A DNA stretch of 64,000 nt, taken from contig JAOASB010000045.1 of assembly GCA_025210375.1 (NCBI GenBank), forward strand, positions 62,001-126,000, written 5' to 3'. The DNA comes from Maledivibacter sp. Lineage in GTDB: Bacteria > Bacillota > Clostridia > Peptostreptococcales > Caminicellaceae. Shown piece by piece: positions 26,977 through 37,794 of the stretch. The notes beneath the pieces are model-generated. The model was not told the DNA's origin. It saw only the letters and a program-made list of their open reading frames with translations, and made no database searches. The position numbers and the translations under genes are program-made. How positions within the stretch are numbered: the stretch's first letter is position 1; every line of letters starts with the position of its first letter.

Positions 26977-29208
26977 TCATCGTTTCTTATTATTTCTATC
27001 AAAATATAGCTTAGTTATTGTTTCAATTTCATCCTCTGTAAAGTCAAATATTTTATATAGGATATTGTCTATTTTATTTTGATGTTCTTCTATTGCTTTA
27101 TAGTCACAATTATCTCTGCCTTTAGATATCATTTCATTGGTCATTTGGATAATATCCTCTTTTATATCAATGTCAAAACTTAATTTTATAGGTATTTGAG
27201 CCAATGGATTAGAATACAGCTCCAAATAATCTCCCTTCCTTTTTCCCATATTATATAGCCAAAAATATATTATTTTAGAGTTTAAAATACTTAATAATAA
27301 TTTAAGATCAACATTCTCATTTTTCGGAGTAATAAAGTATACATCCGCACTAGCATACCACATACCATCATCATATCCAAATCTATTTTGTAATGCTCTT
27401 TGAGGAGCAACTATCTTAGGGCCTTCAAAAATCCTTTGTTCTCTACCCCATTGAAGTGCAAACCATTTTCTAGTACCTTTCCTCGTTTCTCTCCTCAAGT
27501 TAAGTACATCTCGAAATTTTTTTAAGTGATTTTGAATAACATCACAATATTCGCTATTGGATATATTTTCATCGGTAAAGTATAGTATATATTTATCTGT
27601 AGAATTTGCAGTAAAATACCTATCAATATTACTGTTTTTATAAAAGGGTTTAAGCAGCTTACAATTATCCATATTGCCCTCTATTATTTCTTCTCTATTT
27701 AAAACAAAAATTCCTTTATGCAGGGTGATATTGTTTCTCTTAATATCCTCTTTATTGAGTTTTTGCTCCATCATTCTTTTGGTAACCTTATCACCTCCGC
27801 TAACTATGCCTTGATTAATATTGCAAATTTGTCCTAATCTTAACTCGGAGTATTTTCTGATCTTTTTTACTATATGGGAATATTTTTCTTCAGGAAAAAT
27901 CATTATATTTCCATTTTCACTATATAAGTCCCTTTGTTTTTCAAGTGAATAGGTTGATATATCCCTATTTTCTATATCTTCTTTATTTAATAATTCAATA
28001 ATTTCATCTGTCTTCAGACTACTTTTTTTTATGTACCTAATATCTATATGCTTATTTTCATAAGCCCCCTTTGTAATAGTGAAAATCATATTATGCTGAC
28101 CCTTTGCACTTTTAAAAATTTCATACTCATTAAAATTAATTATATTTTTAAAGCTTGTTTTTTCCCTTAAAAATTTTCTTAGCTTTTTTGCCCCATCTGC
28201 CGTAATAAAATAATTTGTTGTTATATATGATAGAACTCCATTGTCTTTTAAGATATCAATTCCTCTATAAATAAAATAATAAAAATAGTCCATCTTAGCT
28301 TCATAGTATTTTTTTCCAAAATCATATTTCTTTATGTTTTCAAATAATTCTTTATTGCCCTTTTCACCTATATAGGGTGGATTACCAATTACTATATCAA
28401 ATCCACCTTCGTCTATAATTTCCCTTACCTTTCCATCTTCAAAAATATCATTACCTAGCAAAGTATTCCTTCTATATAAGTTTAAATGTAGGGACTCAAG
28501 ATTAAAACCCTTGTGAAAAGCCAGTATATCTATGTATTTTAAAGCTACAATTTCAAGGGGTGTTTGTTGTATATCCATACCGAAAATATTATTTTCTAAC
28601 AAACTCTTTTTTTCATAATACTCATCGTAATCATATCTTAATGCTTTATATATTAGTATTTTTATACTAAATATTTTCTCAAAGATATAATTTAGAAATA
28701 AACCTGAACCACAGGAAATATCAACAATTTTTAGTTCAGTGAATATATCCAATAAATTCCGCAATTGAAAATCGCTTATGTTAACAATCACTTCATCTTT
28801 AACCAGCTTATTGATGCATATGGCATCTAATTTGGTATTCTCTTCTAGATAGTTTTTTATAGAATTTGAAACCATTAGCTCTACAATATAAGTAGGAGTA
28901 TAATAGCTACCGGTCATCTCCCTTTTTTTATCATTCAAATATTCATCAAAGATATTACTAAGGATTAGTAAATCTACATTTAAAGAAAGCTTCCCTACTT
29001 TTTCTTCTAAATCATCATTTTCCATAATCCTTTCATCCATATGACCAAAGCATTTAAATAAAAATTTCATATAGGAGTCATAACTAATTTCATGCTTTTT
29101 TAATACAGCTTTTCTCAGAAAATAGATAAACATTTCTTCTTTTATATGATCTTTTATTTCAAGACTATCTAAAACACTATTAAAATCCTTTATCATACTA
29201 TTTTTCAT
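26977..29208 (-). CDS. Orphan Eco57I-type N6-adenine DNA methyltransferase
   Basis: 743 aa. SAM motif DISCGSGLFLNYIF (about 165) and catalytic NPPY in DIVIGNPPYIGEKG (about 273) identify an N6-adenine amino-methyltransferase of the gamma class; the N-terminal TGSYYTPTYIVELM is typical of Eco57I/type IIG-like proteins and the C-terminal ~250 residues look like a TaqI-type target-recognition domain (NQGIVSGGDKVTKR, YLELYSNPLAQIPI). I see no PD-(D/E)xK nuclease motif and no endonuclease gene beside it, so it is a candidate solitary epigenetic methylase. The ATG at 29208 follows AGGT; a GTG five codons earlier is an alternative. Confidence 0.85.
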   Translation of the reverse strand: MKNSMIKDFNSVLDSLEIKDHIKEEMFIYFLRKAVLKKHEISYDSYMKFLFKCFGHMDERIMENDDLEEKVGKLSLNVDLLILSNIFDEYLNDKKREMTGSYYTPTYIVELMVSNSIKNYLEENTKLDAICINKLVKDEVIVNISDFQLRNLLDIFTELKIVDISCGSGLFLNYIFEKIFSIKILIYKALRYDYDEYYEKKSLLENNIFGMDIQQTPLEIVALKYIDILAFHKGFNLESLHLNLYRRNTLLGNDIFEDGKVREIIDEGGFDIVIGNPPYIGEKGNKELFENIKKYDFGKKYYEAKMDYFYYFIYRGIDILKDNGVLSYITTNYFITADGAKKLRKFLREKTSFKNIINFNEYEIFKSAKGQHNMIFTITKGAYENKHIDIRYIKKSSLKTDEIIELLNKEDIENRDISTYSLEKQRDLYSENGNIMIFPEEKYSHIVKKIRKYSELRLGQICNINQGIVSGGDKVTKRMMEQKLNKEDIKRNNITLHKGIFVLNREEIIEGNMDNCKLLKPFYKNSNIDRYFTANSTDKYILYFTDENISNSEYCDVIQNHLKKFRDVLNLRRETRKGTRKWFALQWGREQRIFEGPKIVAPQRALQNRFGYDDGMWYASADVYFITPKNENVDLKLLLSILNSKIIYFWLYNMGKRKGDYLELYSNPLAQIPIKLSFDIDIKEDIIQMTNEMISKGRDNCDYKAIEEHQNKIDNILYKIFDFTEDEIETITKLYFDRNNKKR

Positions 29209-29327
29209 TATATTATACCTCACATTGTTAGTTCCCTTAAAATATTATATTTTAATCCTTTGATTAACACAAGGAAAAAACTATCTACATGCATTTAAAA
29301 CTCTTTTTTTCAGAAGCATGAAAAAAA

Positions 29328-29350
29328 CCCCAACACATTCAGTGCTGGGA
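29328..29350 (-). terminator. Rho-independent terminator after the 145-aa protein gene
   Basis: Minus-strand hairpin CCCAGCACTGAATGTGTTGGGG followed by TTTTTTT. Confidence 0.8.
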
Positions 29351-29360
29351 TTTTATAAAC

Positions 29361-29798
29361 TTATCCTTTTAAAGCCTTTACATACTTACCTTCTCCAACT
29401 TTCTTTACTCCATCTATTTCTTGAATAATTTCATCAACTATTAAATCAATATCTGTAATATTTACATCTATCCCTTTTTTCTTCAAATACTTCATAATTG
29501 TTAATAGCCTAATATGATAATTACAAGGATTCTTGAAATAAGGGTGCTTTTCAATATATTTTTTTATTCTATTTCTATCAATAAAACACTCAATCTCAAT
29601 ACTCTTATTTTCCATATCCTTCTCAACTTTTCTCAGATAGTCATTTACATATTTTTTTGGATTATTGTACTTATTAAGCAACACCCTAATATCTTTAATT
29701 ACATTTTCCATTTGAATATTATCTGATGGTGTTTCCATAATATTTTTGTCATTTTCCCCCTCGTACGGCTCTGACAAGTCCGCAGTCGCAGTTTCCAT
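29361..29798 (-). CDS. Hypothetical 145-aa protein
   Basis: Not recognised. Acidic N-terminus followed by predicted helices (NVIKDIRVLLNKYNNPKKYV, KYIEKHPYFKNPCNYHIRLL) and a compact C-terminus (GIDVNITDIDLIVDEIIQEI, GVKKVGEGKYVKALKG). Soluble, Lys/Asn-rich. The best ribosome-site candidate (AAGGGG) is 13 bases before the ATG, which is long, so the start is uncertain; internal ATGs at about codons 21 and 30 are alternatives. It has its own terminator and precedes the methyltransferase gene. Confidence 0.6.
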   Translation of the reverse strand: METATADLSEPYEGENDKNIMETPSDNIQMENVIKDIRVLLNKYNNPKKYVNDYLRKVEKDMENKSIEIECFIDRNRIKKYIEKHPYFKNPCNYHIRLLTIMKYLKKKGIDVNITDIDLIVDEIIQEIDGVKKVGEGKYVKALKG

Positions 29799-29890
29799 AG
29801 AAATAACTGTACCCCTTTCAATTATTAATGTTACAATTTATTTTACTACCATTATAAATAACTGTCAAATTCTTTGACATCATTACCAAA

Positions 29891-30049
29891 GGAACAAATT
29901 GCATAATTACCTTCCGTAAAAAACATCTACTATATATAGTTTTAGAATCTGCGAAGACATACCACCAAATATACTATATCTTAAATATTCAAATTAAGGA
30001 TGATATCCCCATATGTAATTTTGCCAAGTTACAATTATGCAATTTCCTC
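29891..30049. repeat. MITE-like element, family 1, inverted full-length copy
   Basis: About 159 bp bounded by GAACAAATTGCATAATTACC and, inverted, GAGGAAATTGCATAATTGTA. Read on the minus strand its interior follows the copy at 181-340 (ATATCATCCTTAATTTGA). It lies between two hypothetical genes. Confidence 0.7.
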
Positions 30050-30105
30050 AAACCTGTAAAGTATGTAAATAGTAAGCATCAATCTAGTCACAATAAGGAT
30101 TATCC

Positions 30106-31053
30106 CTATGAAAGAAGATCATCCAATGTAAGTATCTCATCATTCATATACTTTATAAACTCACTAGCAATATCCTCTAGCACTCCTTTGGCATCATCGC
30201 TATCTATACTAGAAATACACTCCATCTCTAATTTATCCCTTAACAATACTATCTCACTCAGCACCTTTTTTCCATCTTCCTTGTACATAATATAAAAAAG
30301 CGTATTATTTTCTTTATAATCAAATTCAATGTTTTGACTTTTTGAAAAAGCATCACATAACTTTTCTCTATCTAAAACCGCATAGTTACTTTGATATACG
30401 GTATATTGATCATTACTTTCCATCTGTTGTTTTGTTATATCATCAATAATGTGTGTAAAGCTACTTATAAGTATTACATTATTCTTAGTAAACTCTTCAA
30501 CTGAAACCAAACTATTCCTTTCTTTAGAAGCCTGAAACTGTTCATAGAAGACCTTTTCTATTCCATTTTGGAAGCGCTTGTCTAATGTTGAGTGATCATC
30601 TAAAACATAATTCATTCCGTCTACATTTACAACTCTTCCAATCAAAAGCTGGTTTGAATTTATTCTTTCCAATCCTTCATCTATAATAAACTCCTTTTTC
30701 AGAAAAATATCCACTATTTTTTTCTTATCCTTTATGTCTATAATTTCATATATCGATAAATATGTATCCGATAGTTCCTTTAGGATTTTATATTGATTAT
30801 CTGTTAGTTTGCTACTCATTACCTTCATATATTCCTCAAAAAAATTATTTTTATTATCAATTTTATAATCCCACATTAACCATGAAGTAAAATTCTTTTC
30901 GCTATATGAATAATTATCTTTATTGATGGCTCTTATGAATTCTTTCTTAGCTTTATCCACTTCTTCAGTATAATTACTACCTAAAGCAAAATACAGTACT
31001 TTATTAACAATTTCATTTTCTAACAATTTAAATTCATCAATTGGTATACCCAT
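30106..31053 (-). CDS. Hypothetical cytoplasmic protein
   Basis: 315 aa, not recognised; no membrane segment or signal. N-terminal part is helical with a conserved-looking aromatic block (NFTSWLMWDYKIDNKN, FFEEYMKVMSSKLTDNQYKI), followed by a beta-rich region (LIGRVVNVDGMNYVLDDHS) and a C-terminal alpha/beta domain. Such blocks occur in large, poorly characterised Firmicutes families, but I cannot place it. The ATG at 31053 has GAGGAGTG five bases upstream; an in-frame TTG 15 codons earlier is not supported. Confidence 0.65.
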   Translation of the reverse strand: MGIPIDEFKLLENEIVNKVLYFALGSNYTEEVDKAKKEFIRAINKDNYSYSEKNFTSWLMWDYKIDNKNNFFEEYMKVMSSKLTDNQYKILKELSDTYLSIYEIIDIKDKKKIVDIFLKKEFIIDEGLERINSNQLLIGRVVNVDGMNYVLDDHSTLDKRFQNGIEKVFYEQFQASKERNSLVSVEEFTKNNVILISSFTHIIDDITKQQMESNDQYTVYQSNYAVLDREKLCDAFSKSQNIEFDYKENNTLFYIMYKEDGKKVLSEIVLLRDKLEMECISSIDSDDAKGVLEDIASEFIKYMNDEILTLDDLLS

Positions 31054-31114
31054 TTCTTCACTCCTCAAAACTTGTGATTTTTTGTTATTATAATCCAAAG
31101 AAAATAATCAGCTT

Positions 31115-31164
31115 TATAACAAAAGTTCAATTTCAATAAAGCTTGAACTTGAACTTTTGTTATA
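31115..31164. repeat. Perfect 16-bp-arm palindrome, internally deleted family 2 relic
   Basis: TATAACAAAAGTTCAA (31115-31130) and its exact inverse TTGAACTTTTGTTATA (31149-31164) around an 18-base loop. The words match the ends of the family 2 interior (GATAAAAGTTCAAGTTCAAG at 4.9 kb, TTGACAAAAGTTCAATTTCA at 13.6 kb). Confidence 0.6.
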
Positions 31165-31300
31165 GGGTTTTCATAGTATAACTTAATTTATACATGGACA
31201 AATATGCGATGCTTCTGGGCATTTTGAACGTGTATAAATTAAAGTTTATACTAAAATCCCTATAGATGGTTTCTGCATAAGGTAATTATGCAATTTGTTC
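31161..31300. repeat. Composite: nested TAGGGTTTTCATAGTATA palindrome joined to a family 1 right end
   Basis: 31161-31264 starts TATAGGGTTTTCATAGTATA and ends TATACTAAAATCCCTATA, an inverted-repeat element of about 104 bp whose short form (about 47 bp) is nested in the family 1 copy at 49977-50177. It is followed (31265-31300) by GATGGTTTCTGCATAAGGTA and ATTATGCAATTTGTTC, the right terminal part of family 1. Behind it (31302-31318) is a TATAGACTTTGTCTATA word like the small hairpin of the family 2 interior. Confidence 0.6.
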
Positions 31301-31335
31301 TATAGACTTTGTCTATAATCTAAAGTAACATAAAA

Positions 31336-31917
31336 TTATTTTAACTTTAATATATAATCTAAGGCAGGAGCTTTTTTATAAAAATCACTAAATCTATATT
31401 CTTCTCTTTCATCTAGGGGATATAACTCCCTAAATATTAGTTTCAAATCTTCATCTGAGACATCTATTAAATCTATATTCCCTAATTCATTGACAATTAT
31501 ATTTGCTAGCTCTTGATCAATTTCATATATATCATAATCACTTTCAGCAAAAATATTCTTAAAAAAGCTTATATCATCATCATTTGTTATATCTATTATT
31601 GCAATATCATAAAGCTTATCATATCTATGTTTAATATTTTTTACCAACTTATTCCATATATCTATTCCCTTACTATTTAATTTACTTGTTACCTTTCCTT
31701 TATCTTCAAATACTCTTAAGAGCAAAATTTTACAACAATAATTAAAACAAGACTTCTTTAAAAAAAGCCTACACCACTTTTTTTCATCATATTCAAGATT
31801 TTTTCTGCTATCTATTCTAAATTTTTTAATCAAGCCGATATTTTCGTATTCATACTTTATTATAAATATCTTTATAAATTTTTCAAGTATTTCTATTATA
31901 TTTTGTATTTCATGCAA
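31336..31917 (-). CDS. Truncated N-terminal domain of a type IIG/Eco57I-like restriction-modification protein (probable relic)
   Basis: 193 aa from a TTG start with AGAGGGGG upstream. The layout fits the N-terminal helical domain that precedes the methylase in type II restriction-modification proteins: KKWCRLFLKKSCFNYCCKIL followed by LLRVFEDKGKV, later LIFRELYPLDEREEYRFSDFYK then KAPALDYIL, where complete enzymes read like GEFYTPxxVVDYIL. The frame stops exactly there, so the SAM and NPPY motifs are missing and the YTP residues are replaced by YKKAP. It may be a pseudogene fragment or a stand-alone domain. The assignment rests on pattern similarity only. Confidence 0.5.
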   Translation of the reverse strand: MHEIQNIIEILEKFIKIFIIKYEYENIGLIKKFRIDSRKNLEYDEKKWCRLFLKKSCFNYCCKILLLRVFEDKGKVTSKLNSKGIDIWNKLVKNIKHRYDKLYDIAIIDITNDDDISFFKNIFAESDYDIYEIDQELANIIVNELGNIDLIDVSDEDLKLIFRELYPLDEREEYRFSDFYKKAPALDYILKLK

Positions 31918-32038
31918 GTTTTTTCCCCCTCTCTTTGATATAATACATCAGTCCTTACTACATAATATTTCATTACCCCTATATTTGTCAGTTTATTTTT
32001 GATATTAAAGAATATATATATAGGGAGGAGGGATTTTA

Positions 32039-33037
32039 TTGAAAAAAATTATAATTGTAATCTTAATTATTATACCAATTATTTCTATGGTATTGTTGAC
32101 AAATCAAGATTTTGCCACTTTATATACTTCTGCTATCGAAGCCATTAGCATAAACGATATATTCATCCCTTATAATCTTCTAGAACAATACGAAGGCGAT
32201 AATCCTACTAAAAAAAAGGAGGCTGAAAGTGAAATCAAAAACATATGTCTAAACATTCTAGAATATCCAAATTGGCAAAACTATTTAGACTATATAGATT
32301 TGAAGGTATACAAGGGTAATGTCTCACCTCAACAGGGTGATGAACTTATTGTTGCATTAAATTTTTCTAAGGATTTAGCATCGATTTGTGTATTTAGCGA
32401 TAATGGTCAAAATTACAGCTTTATAGGAAAAATAGAAAACTTATTACCCATAAATGAGATCAATTTTGTTAAAATTCCCGATAAAGAATATGATTTTCTA
32501 ATTGCATACCAAACAGCCGACGAAAGACTTGGGGCATTCTACTATGAGAATTTTCTTGAGATTTTTATGTACAATAATGAAGATTTTGATAAAATGTTAA
32601 AAGAAACTATAGTTTACGAAGAAATATTCAAAAGCATATGGATTGATGAATCTTCGCCGGATAATGAATGGATTAAGAATATGAAGAAAAACAATATAAT
32701 TTTTGTAGAAAATGAAAATCTTTATATAAATGTTACGGGAACAAAGAATAAATATACAGCCTCCACTTCCAATTCCATACCTAAAAATACTGATTTTAAA
32801 TTAGTAGAAAGTAGCTCCTATCAATATAAATATTTTTGGAATAAAGAATTAGAAAGGTTTAACAGAAGTGAAGATATAGTCACATTTCATAATACCCAGG
32901 GATTTATAGTTGATGATAGTGAAACAGATAATAAAAATTTATGTGGTTTTTCTAAAAATAAATATAAGTTATTGACTACTTCTGGTAAAATAATCTATAT
33001 AGATAAAGATTTTATAGACGATAACAAAAACCACTAA
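32039..33037 (+). CDS. Exported protein of unknown function
   Basis: 332 aa. N-terminal hydrophobic segment (residues 3-20, KIIIVILIIIPIISMVLL), then an extracytoplasmic, acidic, Asn-rich domain. GDELIVALNFSKDLASICVF and YDFLIAYQTADERLGAFYYE resemble repeat-type surface proteins but no family is recognised. The start is TTG, eight bases after GGAGG. It precedes alaX by 20 bp, so the two may be co-transcribed. Confidence 0.65.
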   Translation: MKKIIIVILIIIPIISMVLLTNQDFATLYTSAIEAISINDIFIPYNLLEQYEGDNPTKKKEAESEIKNICLNILEYPNWQNYLDYIDLKVYKGNVSPQQGDELIVALNFSKDLASICVFSDNGQNYSFIGKIENLLPINEINFVKIPDKEYDFLIAYQTADERLGAFYYENFLEIFMYNNEDFDKMLKETIVYEEIFKSIWIDESSPDNEWIKNMKKNNIIFVENENLYINVTGTKNKYTASTSNSIPKNTDFKLVESSSYQYKYFWNKELERFNRSEDIVTFHNTQGFIVDDSETDNKNLCGFSKNKYKLLTTSGKIIYIDKDFIDDNKNH

Positions 33038-33057
33038 AGAATAAGGAGTGAATATAC

Positions 33058-34257
33058 TTGACCATAAAACTATTCTATAAGAATACATATATAAAAGAAT
33101 TCAATGCCAATATTTTGCAGATCCTTGAGGAAGATAATAAGTATCACCTTGAGCTTAGCCAGACTGCTTTTTATCCAGAAGGTGGTGGCCAACCATCAGA
33201 TATTGGCTATATAGAGGATAATCCCGTCTCCCATGTATATGAAAAACAAGATAAGATATATCACGTTGTAGATAAACTACCTTCAAAATTAGAAACCGTT
33301 AATTGTAGGATAGATTGGGAAAAAAGATTTGATCATATGCAGCAGCATTTAGGGCAGCACATTCTCTCAGCAGCATTTGAAAAACTTCATGATGCAAAAA
33401 CAATTGGTTTTCATCTAAGTGAAAATAGTTTGACTATTGATATAGACAAGGTTTTATCTAATAAGGATATACGTAAGGTTGAATATTTTACTAATCAAAT
33501 AGTTTTTAATGATTTGTCAGTTCAAACAATATACCCAAAGGAAGACGAGCTTGCAAATATGCCCCTTAGAAAAGTTCCGACGGTTACGGAAAATATACGT
33601 ATAGTTAAATTAGATGACTTTGACTACTCCCCATGCTGTGGAACACATCCAAATAGAACGGGGGAAGTTGGTCTTATAAAAATTAGAAAATATGAAAAAT
33701 ATAAATCCGGTTTAAGAGTTGATTTTGTATGTGGCAATAGGGCTTTAAAGGATTATCTATCGAAAAATGACATCGTAAATTCAATTTCATCAAATCTATC
33801 GGTTAAGCAGGAGGAAGTATTAAACAGTGTAGAAAGAATAACCACAGAATTTCAAGATATGAAGAAAGAAAATAAATATCTAAAAAGCGAAATAATTAAC
33901 CTTGAAGCCATTGATCTACTAAGCAATGCAGAAATAATACACAATATAAAAATCATCAAAAAAACTTATTGTGATAGGGAGCTAGGAGAGATAAAGCAGC
34001 TATCATCTTCTTTAGTAAATGATGATAGCCGTATTGTTATCCTGGGAATAGTCACCAATAATCAAGCTAGACTTTTATTTAGTCGTTCAAAAAACTTAAA
34101 TCAAATAAATATGAAGGAAATATTGAATGATTGTATCCCGTTGATCGATGGAAAGGGTGGAGGAAGTCCATTTTCAGCTCAAGGGGGCGGCCAAAATATT
34201 GATAATCTACAGATTGCAGTTGACACTGCTTATAAGGCTATAAAAGAACAACTATAG
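33058..34257 (+). CDS. Alanyl-tRNA editing protein AlaX-L with DHHA1 domain
   Basis: 399 aa trans-editing hydrolase that removes Ser or Gly from mischarged tRNA(Ala). The editing domain has QTAFYPEGGGQPSDIG, the zinc motif HMQQHLGQHILSAAF and CCGTHPNRTGEVG; a coiled-coil linker (about 245-285) and a C-terminal DHHA1 domain with GKGGGSPFSAQGGG follow. There is no aminoacylation domain, so it is not AlaRS. The start is TTG with AAGGAGTG upstream. A terminator closes it. Confidence 0.92.
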   Translation: MTIKLFYKNTYIKEFNANILQILEEDNKYHLELSQTAFYPEGGGQPSDIGYIEDNPVSHVYEKQDKIYHVVDKLPSKLETVNCRIDWEKRFDHMQQHLGQHILSAAFEKLHDAKTIGFHLSENSLTIDIDKVLSNKDIRKVEYFTNQIVFNDLSVQTIYPKEDELANMPLRKVPTVTENIRIVKLDDFDYSPCCGTHPNRTGEVGLIKIRKYEKYKSGLRVDFVCGNRALKDYLSKNDIVNSISSNLSVKQEEVLNSVERITTEFQDMKKENKYLKSEIINLEAIDLLSNAEIIHNIKIIKKTYCDRELGEIKQLSSSLVNDDSRIVILGIVTNNQARLLFSRSKNLNQINMKEILNDCIPLIDGKGGGSPFSAQGGGQNIDNLQIAVDTAYKAIKEQL

Positions 34258-34278
34258 AGTTTTTTGCAGTTTATTTAA

Positions 34279-34300
34279 AGTCCCTTATACAAAGGGGACT
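34279..34300 (+). terminator. Rho-independent terminator after alaX
   Basis: AGTCCCTTATACAAAGGGGACT followed by TTTTTATTTT. Confidence 0.85.
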
Positions 34301-34413
34301 TTTTTATTTTGAAAATTTCAACTTTTTTATAACAATTTTTATATTCCTTCATATACTGATATTAAAGCTAGAAAACATAAATAATTATAATAAATATGAA
34401 GGAGGATTTCCCT

Positions 34414-34791
34414 ATGTGGACTAATCAATTTGGGTATTACCCACCAATGATGAGGGCTTACGGAAGAAACTATGATGAAGATTTATGTCTTTACTATGAA
34501 AAAGAAAAGGTATATTACGACAATAGATATCCTGATTGCTTTAAAGATGCATTAAAGGATTTAGAGTGTCAAAAAGTTGATGTTTCCCTAGTTAATGGCG
34601 AAACATACTGTGACGTTACTTTAGATGAAGTTAATAGAGACTATATCTCAATAAGAAAAAATGAATGTGAATCAGTTTGCTTGATTCCGATAAATAAAAT
34701 ATGTAGTGTGTGCGTATCAGATGATCTTGCTAAGGATTTATGGGGACAAAAAGTAAAAAAAGACAACAATAACAAATGTTATTGTAAATAG
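34414..34791 (+). CDS. Small spore-coat-like / Sm-like-fold protein
   Basis: 125 aa. Tyr-rich N-terminus (MWTNQFGYYPPMMRAYGRNY) and a C-terminal beta-barrel-like stretch (DVSLVNGETYCDVTLDEVNR, YISIRKNECESVCLIPINKI) that resembles the DUF2642/YuzF type of Sm-like small proteins found in spore formers, ending in a Lys/Asn/Cys tail. The family link is inference from pattern only. The ATG at 34414 follows GGAGG by eight bases; the ATG six codons earlier precedes that ribosome site. Monocistronic, facing gdhA. Confidence 0.6.
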   Translation: MWTNQFGYYPPMMRAYGRNYDEDLCLYYEKEKVYYDNRYPDCFKDALKDLECQKVDVSLVNGETYCDVTLDEVNRDYISIRKNECESVCLIPINKICSVCVSDDLAKDLWGQKVKKDNNNKCYCK

Positions 34792-34796
34792 TTCTC

Positions 34797-34895
34797 AAAG
34801 GGAGCCCGATATAGGCTCCTTTTCAAGATACCTGACATTTTATTGACTTTGTCAACAATTTGAAAAGGAGCCCACATATCAAATGGGCTCCTTCT
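34797..34895. repeat. Paired terminators around a family 2 end relic
   Basis: Hairpin GGAGCC-CGATATA-GGCTCC (34797-34823) serves the plus-strand gene, and GGAGCCC...GGGCTCC (34863-34895) with a U-tract serves gdhA on the minus strand. Between them is a 39-base remnant which on the minus strand reads CAAATTGTTGACAAAGTCAA then TAAAATGTCAGG, matching the CAG-end of the family 2 interior. The two stems share the GGAGCC arms but their loops differ. Confidence 0.65.
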
Positions 34896-34917
34896 CTTTT
34901 ACATTGGACTATTTATT

Positions 34918-36721
<1,804 letters not shown>

Positions 36722-36724
36722 TGA

Positions 36725-36757
36725 AAAAAGCTATTAACCCTCCCCCTGGTTAATAGC
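36725..36757 (-). terminator. Rho-independent terminator after the MerR-family gene
   Basis: AAAGCTATTAACC...GGTTAATAGCTTT, a 13-bp stem followed on the minus strand by a T-rich tract (TTTTTTCATAG). Confidence 0.8.
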
Positions 36758-36857
36758 TTTCTCTACATCCATTTTATTTATAAAGCTTTGATTTTGTATA
36801 GGAATTCCAGTCCAGCCCTAAATATATATAAGGGTTCCCTATATAATACCTATACAT

Positions 36858-37775
36858 CTATTTATTCATAATAATATTTCCTTCCTTATCATATTCAAGT
36901 CCTAATACTTCATTAATTTTTTTACTTTTTTCCGTATAATCTCTGTATGAGGAACTTATTATTTTTAAGTTTTCTATAAATTTTTCATAATAGCCACTTT
37001 TCTCTAGGGACTCCCTTAATTGATCTCTTATTTGTTTCATTTTTTGATATTGCTCTCTATATTCATCACTATATTGTTTCTGAATGTAACATTCTACTTC
37101 ACTTCTTAACTTTTCGATTTCCTTTTTATTTTCAGTATTAATATTTGAAACTTCTTTAAGTTTAGAGTTTATATTACTAAATGCCTCTATTAACTCTGTT
37201 TCATCAATTTCATTCAAATATTTTAAATACTCATCTGGAAAGTCAATATCTCCCACACCATCTAAAAATTCTACTATCTCATAGAATGCTTTTTGTTTTT
37301 CTTCATTATCTAGAGGCTCATTCATAAAGCGGCCAAAATGAATAATTACATATTTGCCATACGCATTAGGAAATAATGAAGCCAATCTTCTTAAAACAAA
37401 ATTTTTATTCATAATCTGCTTATTAATTAGATGGGAATTGAGTTTATAAAAATCAGCTGAATCTTCTTTTAAAATACAGTTTGTCAACTCCCTTATCGTT
37501 TCTAGATCATTAATCCTATTCTCAATCTGCTTAACATGCTTTTTTAATATTTTTTCCCTTTCTTTAGGAAAACTAAGATATGCCCTAATTTCTACTACAG
37601 GCATGTCAATATTTCTTAAAAAGGCAATTGTTTTCAAATTATCAACATCTTTTTGAGAATAGTCCTTATAGCCATTGTCACTATTTACATTTGGAAATAA
37701 CAACTCTTTTTTTTCATAGTATCTTATAGCCTTTTTTGTAAGTCCGGTCATTCTTTTCACTTCGTTAATTTTCAT
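36858..37775 (-). CDS. MerR-family transcriptional regulator
   Basis: 305 aa. N-terminal MerR winged helix (INEVKRMTGLTKKAIRYYEK, LLFPNVNSDNGYKDYSQKDV) and dimerisation helix (residues 75-115), followed by an unusually long C-terminal region rich in helices (coiled coil about 215-275) of unknown ligand specificity. The ATG at 37775 has AGAGGTG six bases upstream; an apparent longer frame would run through the promoter. A MerR-type operator with 19-bp spacer lies just upstream, so it is probably autoregulated. No obvious efflux partner is adjacent. Confidence 0.88.
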   Translation of the reverse strand: MKINEVKRMTGLTKKAIRYYEKKELLFPNVNSDNGYKDYSQKDVDNLKTIAFLRNIDMPVVEIRAYLSFPKEREKILKKHVKQIENRINDLETIRELTNCILKEDSADFYKLNSHLINKQIMNKNFVLRRLASLFPNAYGKYVIIHFGRFMNEPLDNEEKQKAFYEIVEFLDGVGDIDFPDEYLKYLNEIDETELIEAFSNINSKLKEVSNINTENKKEIEKLRSEVECYIQKQYSDEYREQYQKMKQIRDQLRESLEKSGYYEKFIENLKIISSSYRDYTEKSKKINEVLGLEYDKEGNIIMNK

Positions 37776-37794
37776 TATAATCACCTCTACATAG

